Assembly: GCA_002294445.1 (NCBI GenBank)
Contig: DBEI01000061.1
Location: forward strand, 1-15,564
DNA length: 15,564 bases
Direction: 5' to 3'
DNA from: Patescibacteria group bacterium UBA910
GTDB lineage: Bacteria; Patescibacteriota; Minisyncoccia; Phycocordibacterales; DATDWN01
How positions within the stretch are numbered: the stretch's first letter is position 1; each line of letters opens with the position of its first letter. The notes beneath the pieces were generated by a model, which made no database searches, had not been told where the DNA came from, and worked only from the letters and a program-made list of their open reading frames with translations. The position numbers were made by a program, and so were the translations under genes. Of this stretch, positions 12,788 to 15,564 are shown piece by piece.

Positions 12788-13516
12788 ATGATTTCATCAT
12801 TTTTTAACGTGGTATTTTATCAACCACTCTATAACGGACTTATTTTTCTTATGGATACACTCCCATTTTTTGATGCGGGAGTAATTGTTATTTTATTCAC
12901 AATTATTGTGAAGTTGGTTATGTTCCCTCTTTCAATTAAAGCAACGAAATCTCAAATTGAAATGAAAGAGATAGAGACAGATCTTAAAAAAATAAAAGAG
13001 CAGTATCCAGATAAACAAATACAAGCACAAAAGACAATTGATTTATATAAAGAGAAAAATATAAATCCACTTGCAGGTTTTTTAGTGCTTCTTATTCAAC
13101 TCCCTATTATCATTGCGTTATATAGAATTTTCCTTAAATCTGGACTCCCAACAATCAACCTTGGACTTCTCTACTCTTTTGTGAGTGCTCCTGTATTGGT
13201 GCATATGAATTTCCTAGGGTTGATCGATATCGCAAGTAAAAGTGTGATATTAGCCCTTCTTGCAGGTGTATCTACATATTTTCAACTCGTTTACGCGACT
13301 CCACCTGCTAGTAAGGATACAAATGTAGATAGTAAACCAACGGTACAAGAAGATGTGATGAAAATGATGCAAACTCAGATGCGATATGGTTTTCCTGTAT
13401 TGGTAACATTTATTTCATGGTCTGTGTCAGCTGCTGTATCTCTATACTGGATTACAAGTAATATATTTACTATTGGTCAGGAGCTTTATATTCGTAAACA
13501 TATTCGCAAGAATTAA
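12788..13516 (+). CDS. yidC: Membrane protein insertase YidC/Oxa1 family
   Basis: Inserts proteins into the inner membrane, alone or with Sec. The 242 residues are the short Oxa1-like form without a large outer domain. Hydrophobic segments are near residues 30-50, 95-115, 135-165 and 195-225, with a charged cytoplasmic coiled region (about 55-88, rich in Lys and Glu) after the first conserved helix, as in Gram-positive YidC. In that first helix the family's groove arginine (R in TIIVRxxxxPL-type motifs) is replaced by lysine, K42, in TIIVKLVMFPL. The later FVSAPVLVHMNFLGLIDIA segment and the final ISWSVSAAVSLYWITSNIF helix are also family-like. Its place after rpmH-rnpA is the conserved order. 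The tail is short and basic (RKHIRKN). A 21-bp terminator follows. Confidence 0.93.
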   Translation: MISSFFNVVFYQPLYNGLIFLMDTLPFFDAGVIVILFTIIVKLVMFPLSIKATKSQIEMKEIETDLKKIKEQYPDKQIQAQKTIDLYKEKNINPLAGFLVLLIQLPIIIALYRIFLKSGLPTINLGLLYSFVSAPVLVHMNFLGLIDIASKSVILALLAGVSTYFQLVYATPPASKDTNVDSKPTVQEDVMKMMQTQMRYGFPVLVTFISWSVSAAVSLYWITSNIFTIGQELYIRKHIRKN

Positions 13517-13517
13517 T

Positions 13518-13563
13518 AAACTAAAAAAACAGCCAGATTATCATCTGGTTGTTTTTTTAGTTT
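13518..13563. terminator. Bidirectional terminator between yidC and the convergent membrane protein gene
   Basis: The 21-bp stem (13518-13538 with 13543-13563) has a single G-T mismatch, a 4-base loop (TATC), a CAGCCAGAT core and seven A or T on either side. It starts one base after the yidC stop and includes the last codons and stop (13557-13559) of the minus-strand gene. Confidence 0.88.
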
Positions 13564-14759
13564 GTCTTTACTGTCCAAAGGCTTCCATCGGTCTTGCTTT
13601 GTATGAGTAGTAGTGTATCTGATTGATTTATCGAAATGTTTGAAATATCAATACTTCTACCTGCAAGCTCTTCTAAATTAACTATTTGTCGTGCCGTATC
13701 ACCTACTAGGTCGTATTCCCAGATAGTGTCAGAGTAGGAAACTTTTCCCTGATACCATGAATATAGTGAAGTGCTATTAAGATTTGTTTTTGGTACAGCA
13801 CAATATAAGAATGCTTTTGTATTAGCCCATACACATTTTTCAGGAAAAGTTCTTGGATTTATTTCTACTGATTTTTTTGTTTCTACATTAAATACAAATA
13901 AACTTTTGTTGTTCGAATAAAGGACACTTATTCCATTTTTATTTGAAAGTGTACTTAAGTTTAATTGAGTCAGTAATAATTTTGTTGTATTGTTTTGAAT
14001 ATTTATATCAAAAAGTAAACCATTTGCAGATGTATGAGGTTTACTCTGAAGGGTTATATGGTCTGTAGAAATAAATTGAGGAATAAACTCTCTTAAAGGT
14101 GATGTCCATACAAGTTTTTTCGACATATTTGCTAAATTTTGAATATAACCTTCTGTGCCACCTTTTGTTTTTTCTAATACAAATATATTTTTTTGATCAG
14201 GTGAAGTTGAAAAAGAAAGAGTAGATCGAGAAAGAATTGTTCCAGAAACTGTTCTTTCTGTGCTTGTTCCTGTTATTTTTCCATAAAATGTTTCTATAAT
14301 ATCACCATCTTTTGTATATTGAGCAATGAAACTATTACCATTTTCTGTAAATGATGCAATGTAGATTTGAGGAATAGTTGTGTTTGAAATACGATTGGTT
14401 GTATTTTCAAATGTTGGTACATCAAAAATATGACCCGTTGCTTTTTCTATATATCTCACCGTATCCCCTTTTGTACTTGGTATAAAAATGCTTCCTGCTA
14501 CGGGTTCATTTGAAATCAGGCGTACTTTTTGTTCAAATGTTCCTGTTTGTGGTTCATTTTTGATCTCTGGAGTTGTTGAAGCAAAAGGTATTTCTTCATT
14601 TACAACAGTATTATTTCCAAAAGGAAATAAGTTTCCAAAAAAAGGTTTCTTTCCAGTTGCAACATTTTCATTTGTTGAAAGTATGAAATAGTACGCGGTC
14701 AGTGCCACAGCAAGAATGATGAGTACAAAAGCGCTAATTTTGAGGATTTTTTTGGTCAT
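13557..14759 (-). CDS. Unknown membrane-anchored protein with an exterior domain
   Basis: A 400-residue protein I cannot name. After MTKK a single hydrophobic helix (about residues 5-28) is followed by a Gly/Phe/Asn-rich linker and then roughly 340 residues rich in Thr, Ser, Asn and alternating hydrophobics. Several segments resemble repeated beta-blades (for example IYIASFTENGNSFIAQYTKDG, KNIFVLEKTKGGTEGYIQNL, ISVLYSNNKSLFVFNVETKK and the closing SQSDTLLLIQSKTDGSLW), which would suit a beta-propeller outside the membrane. This is inference from pattern. Only two cysteines are present (CVWANTKAFLYC), close together. The ATG directly follows the stop of the upstream pilin-like gene with no spacer, so the two are translationally coupled and probably work together at the cell surface. 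Confidence 0.75.
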   Translation of the reverse strand: MTKKILKISAFVLIILAVALTAYYFILSTNENVATGKKPFFGNLFPFGNNTVVNEEIPFASTTPEIKNEPQTGTFEQKVRLISNEPVAGSIFIPSTKGDTVRYIEKATGHIFDVPTFENTTNRISNTTIPQIYIASFTENGNSFIAQYTKDGDIIETFYGKITGTSTERTVSGTILSRSTLSFSTSPDQKNIFVLEKTKGGTEGYIQNLANMSKKLVWTSPLREFIPQFISTDHITLQSKPHTSANGLLFDINIQNNTTKLLLTQLNLSTLSNKNGISVLYSNNKSLFVFNVETKKSVEINPRTFPEKCVWANTKAFLYCAVPKTNLNSTSLYSWYQGKVSYSDTIWEYDLVGDTARQIVNLEELAGRSIDISNISINQSDTLLLIQSKTDGSLWTVKTN

Positions 14760-15564
14760 TTATTTTTTATATATTGAGAAATGTCCACCTGTAACGTATC
14801 CTACGGCAAGTATTCCGCTTGTAGGAACACCTTGTGCTATAAGACTATCAGCTTCTGCCTGAGTCTTTACTTCATATTGTGCACTAATTCCATTTCGACT
14901 TGCAATTTCAATAAAAGTTTTAATTTGTGTTGCTGTTGGTGGTGTTTTAAAAGCAAGGTCAACGGATGTACCATTGTATTGTCCTTGTTCAGCGTGGTTT
15001 ACTGTTGGTGGCCATGTTTCGGTAAGTATAAATTGAGGTTGTGTGCCAAGTTTGTTACTTTCTGCTTGGATCGCTGCTAGCCGAGATCCTAAATCTCTAT
15101 TTATTAAAGCATTCTTACCGTCTATAACAGTTGTCTTTACGTCTATACCATATGTCGTTGCAGCATTACACTCAAAACAGTTTTTATACGCAATACTTGC
15201 ACCCACTGAGTTTGTGTAGCGATATACACATTCGGTTGCACTTCGACAACCTACTGTGCCCATAGATGCATTTCCTCCAGTTGTATCAACTGGTACAGGT
15301 TGATATTTTGGAGATTCTAAATTTAAATTAACTGCCACCAATTTTGGGTTTATTGTGTATATAATCACATAAGCAGAAAGGATAAGTAATAAACCTTGAA
15401 ATATAGTCCATAATTTATCTTTATATTCACTTTTTTTTGGTGCACTGTCTGACACTGCATATTGAAATCCATACAAGCCGATATATATCATTGCCAATAC
15501 AGCACCGATAGTGATTGTAAGATTAAGAAAACCCCCTAAATAAGAATTAATATCTGCAGTACAA
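14760..15564 (-). CDS. VirB2/TrbC-like pilin-type membrane region joined to a possible M15-like peptidase domain (N-terminus off the window)
   Basis: The frame is open to the right edge, so the TTG at 15497 is not a true start; 22 more codons are visible. The visible part begins with two membrane helices, NLTITIGAVLAMIYIGLYGF and LWTIFQGLLLILSAYVIIYT, separated by a charged loop (SDSAPKKSEYKDK). This two-helix layout, with GFQYAVSD before the loop and INP after the second helix, resembles VirB2/TrbC-type conjugative pilins found in this bacterial group. A spacer with four cysteines follows (including CxxC at CFEC), then a C-terminal domain. It has NHAEQGQYNGTSVDLAF, and ends TGGHFSIYKK. H (codon 14994-14996), D in SVD and the final H could be the zinc ligands of a peptidase M15 or Hedgehog-like fold, but the His-Asp spacing is longer than usual. 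The next gene begins directly at its stop. Confidence 0.65.
   Translation of the reverse strand, partial: CTADINSYLGGFLNLTITIGAVLAMIYIGLYGFQYAVSDSAPKKSEYKDKLWTIFQGLLLILSAYVIIYTINPKLVAVNLNLESPKYQPVPVDTTGGNASMGTVGCRSATECVYRYTNSVGASIAYKNCFECNAATTYGIDVKTTVIDGKNALINRDLGSRLAAIQAESNKLGTQPQFILTETWPPTVNHAEQGQYNGTSVDLAFKTPPTATQIKTFIEIASRNGISAQYEVKTQAEADSLIAQGVPTSGILAVGYVTGGHFSIYKK

Noticed and set aside
1..15564. CRISPR array, tRNA, rRNA or insertion sequence
   Set aside because: No regularly spaced direct repeats, no tRNA-like T-arm or anticodon arm, no rRNA signature and no transposase frame were seen.

Overview
The window is AT-rich and looks like the chromosomal replication-origin region of a member of the Candidate Phyla Radiation (Patescibacteria), probably a Parcubacteria-type lineage. 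The evidence is gene content (a compact dnaA, dnaN and DUF721 block beside rpmH, rnpA and yidC), short or pruned versions of conserved proteins (YebC, YidC), a VirB2/TrbC-like pilin of a kind I associate with this group, and almost no Shine-Dalgarno sequences. Every complete gene whose end I checked stops with TAA, and the frames are intact under the standard bacterial code, so TGA-to-glycine recoding is not indicated. The taxonomic call is inference from gene content.

Left part (1-5442). A minus-strand gene runs off the left edge; only its signal-like N-terminus is visible, behind a near-consensus promoter and a good ribosome binding site. Divergent from it, on the plus strand, come a PilB/GspE-type pilus ATPase, a 520-base gene-free stretch, ruvB, a small unknown membrane protein, a shortened yebC, ruvC and an extremely acidic small protein. 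This is the classical yebC-ruv recombination neighbourhood, rearranged and without ruvA. The gene-free stretch holds the first of two about 125-base structured repeats (the second follows yebC) and a separate multi-hairpin structure that may be an undescribed small RNA transcribed away from ruvB.

Middle part (5474-8975). tyrS (minus) and a class A penicillin-binding protein (plus) diverge from a 45-base promoter region. Each converges with its other neighbour on a palindromic terminator.

Origin part (8971-13563). dnaA, dnaN and a DUF721 (DciA-like) gene read leftward, and rpmH, rnpA and yidC read rightward. The dnaA-dnaN spacer carries clustered DnaA boxes of both orientations around an AT-rich stretch and is the likely oriC.

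Right part (13557-15564). Two minus-strand genes abut with no spacer: a VirB2/TrbC-like two-helix pilin joined to a possible peptidase domain (its N-terminus is off the window), then an unknown protein with one N-terminal membrane anchor.

Expression style: most genes have a -10 hexamer only 5-10 bases before the start codon, which implies leaderless mRNAs. This geometry was used to choose the starts of ruvB and tyrS. Several terminators are folded onto or directly against the stop codon, so they are shared by converging genes.
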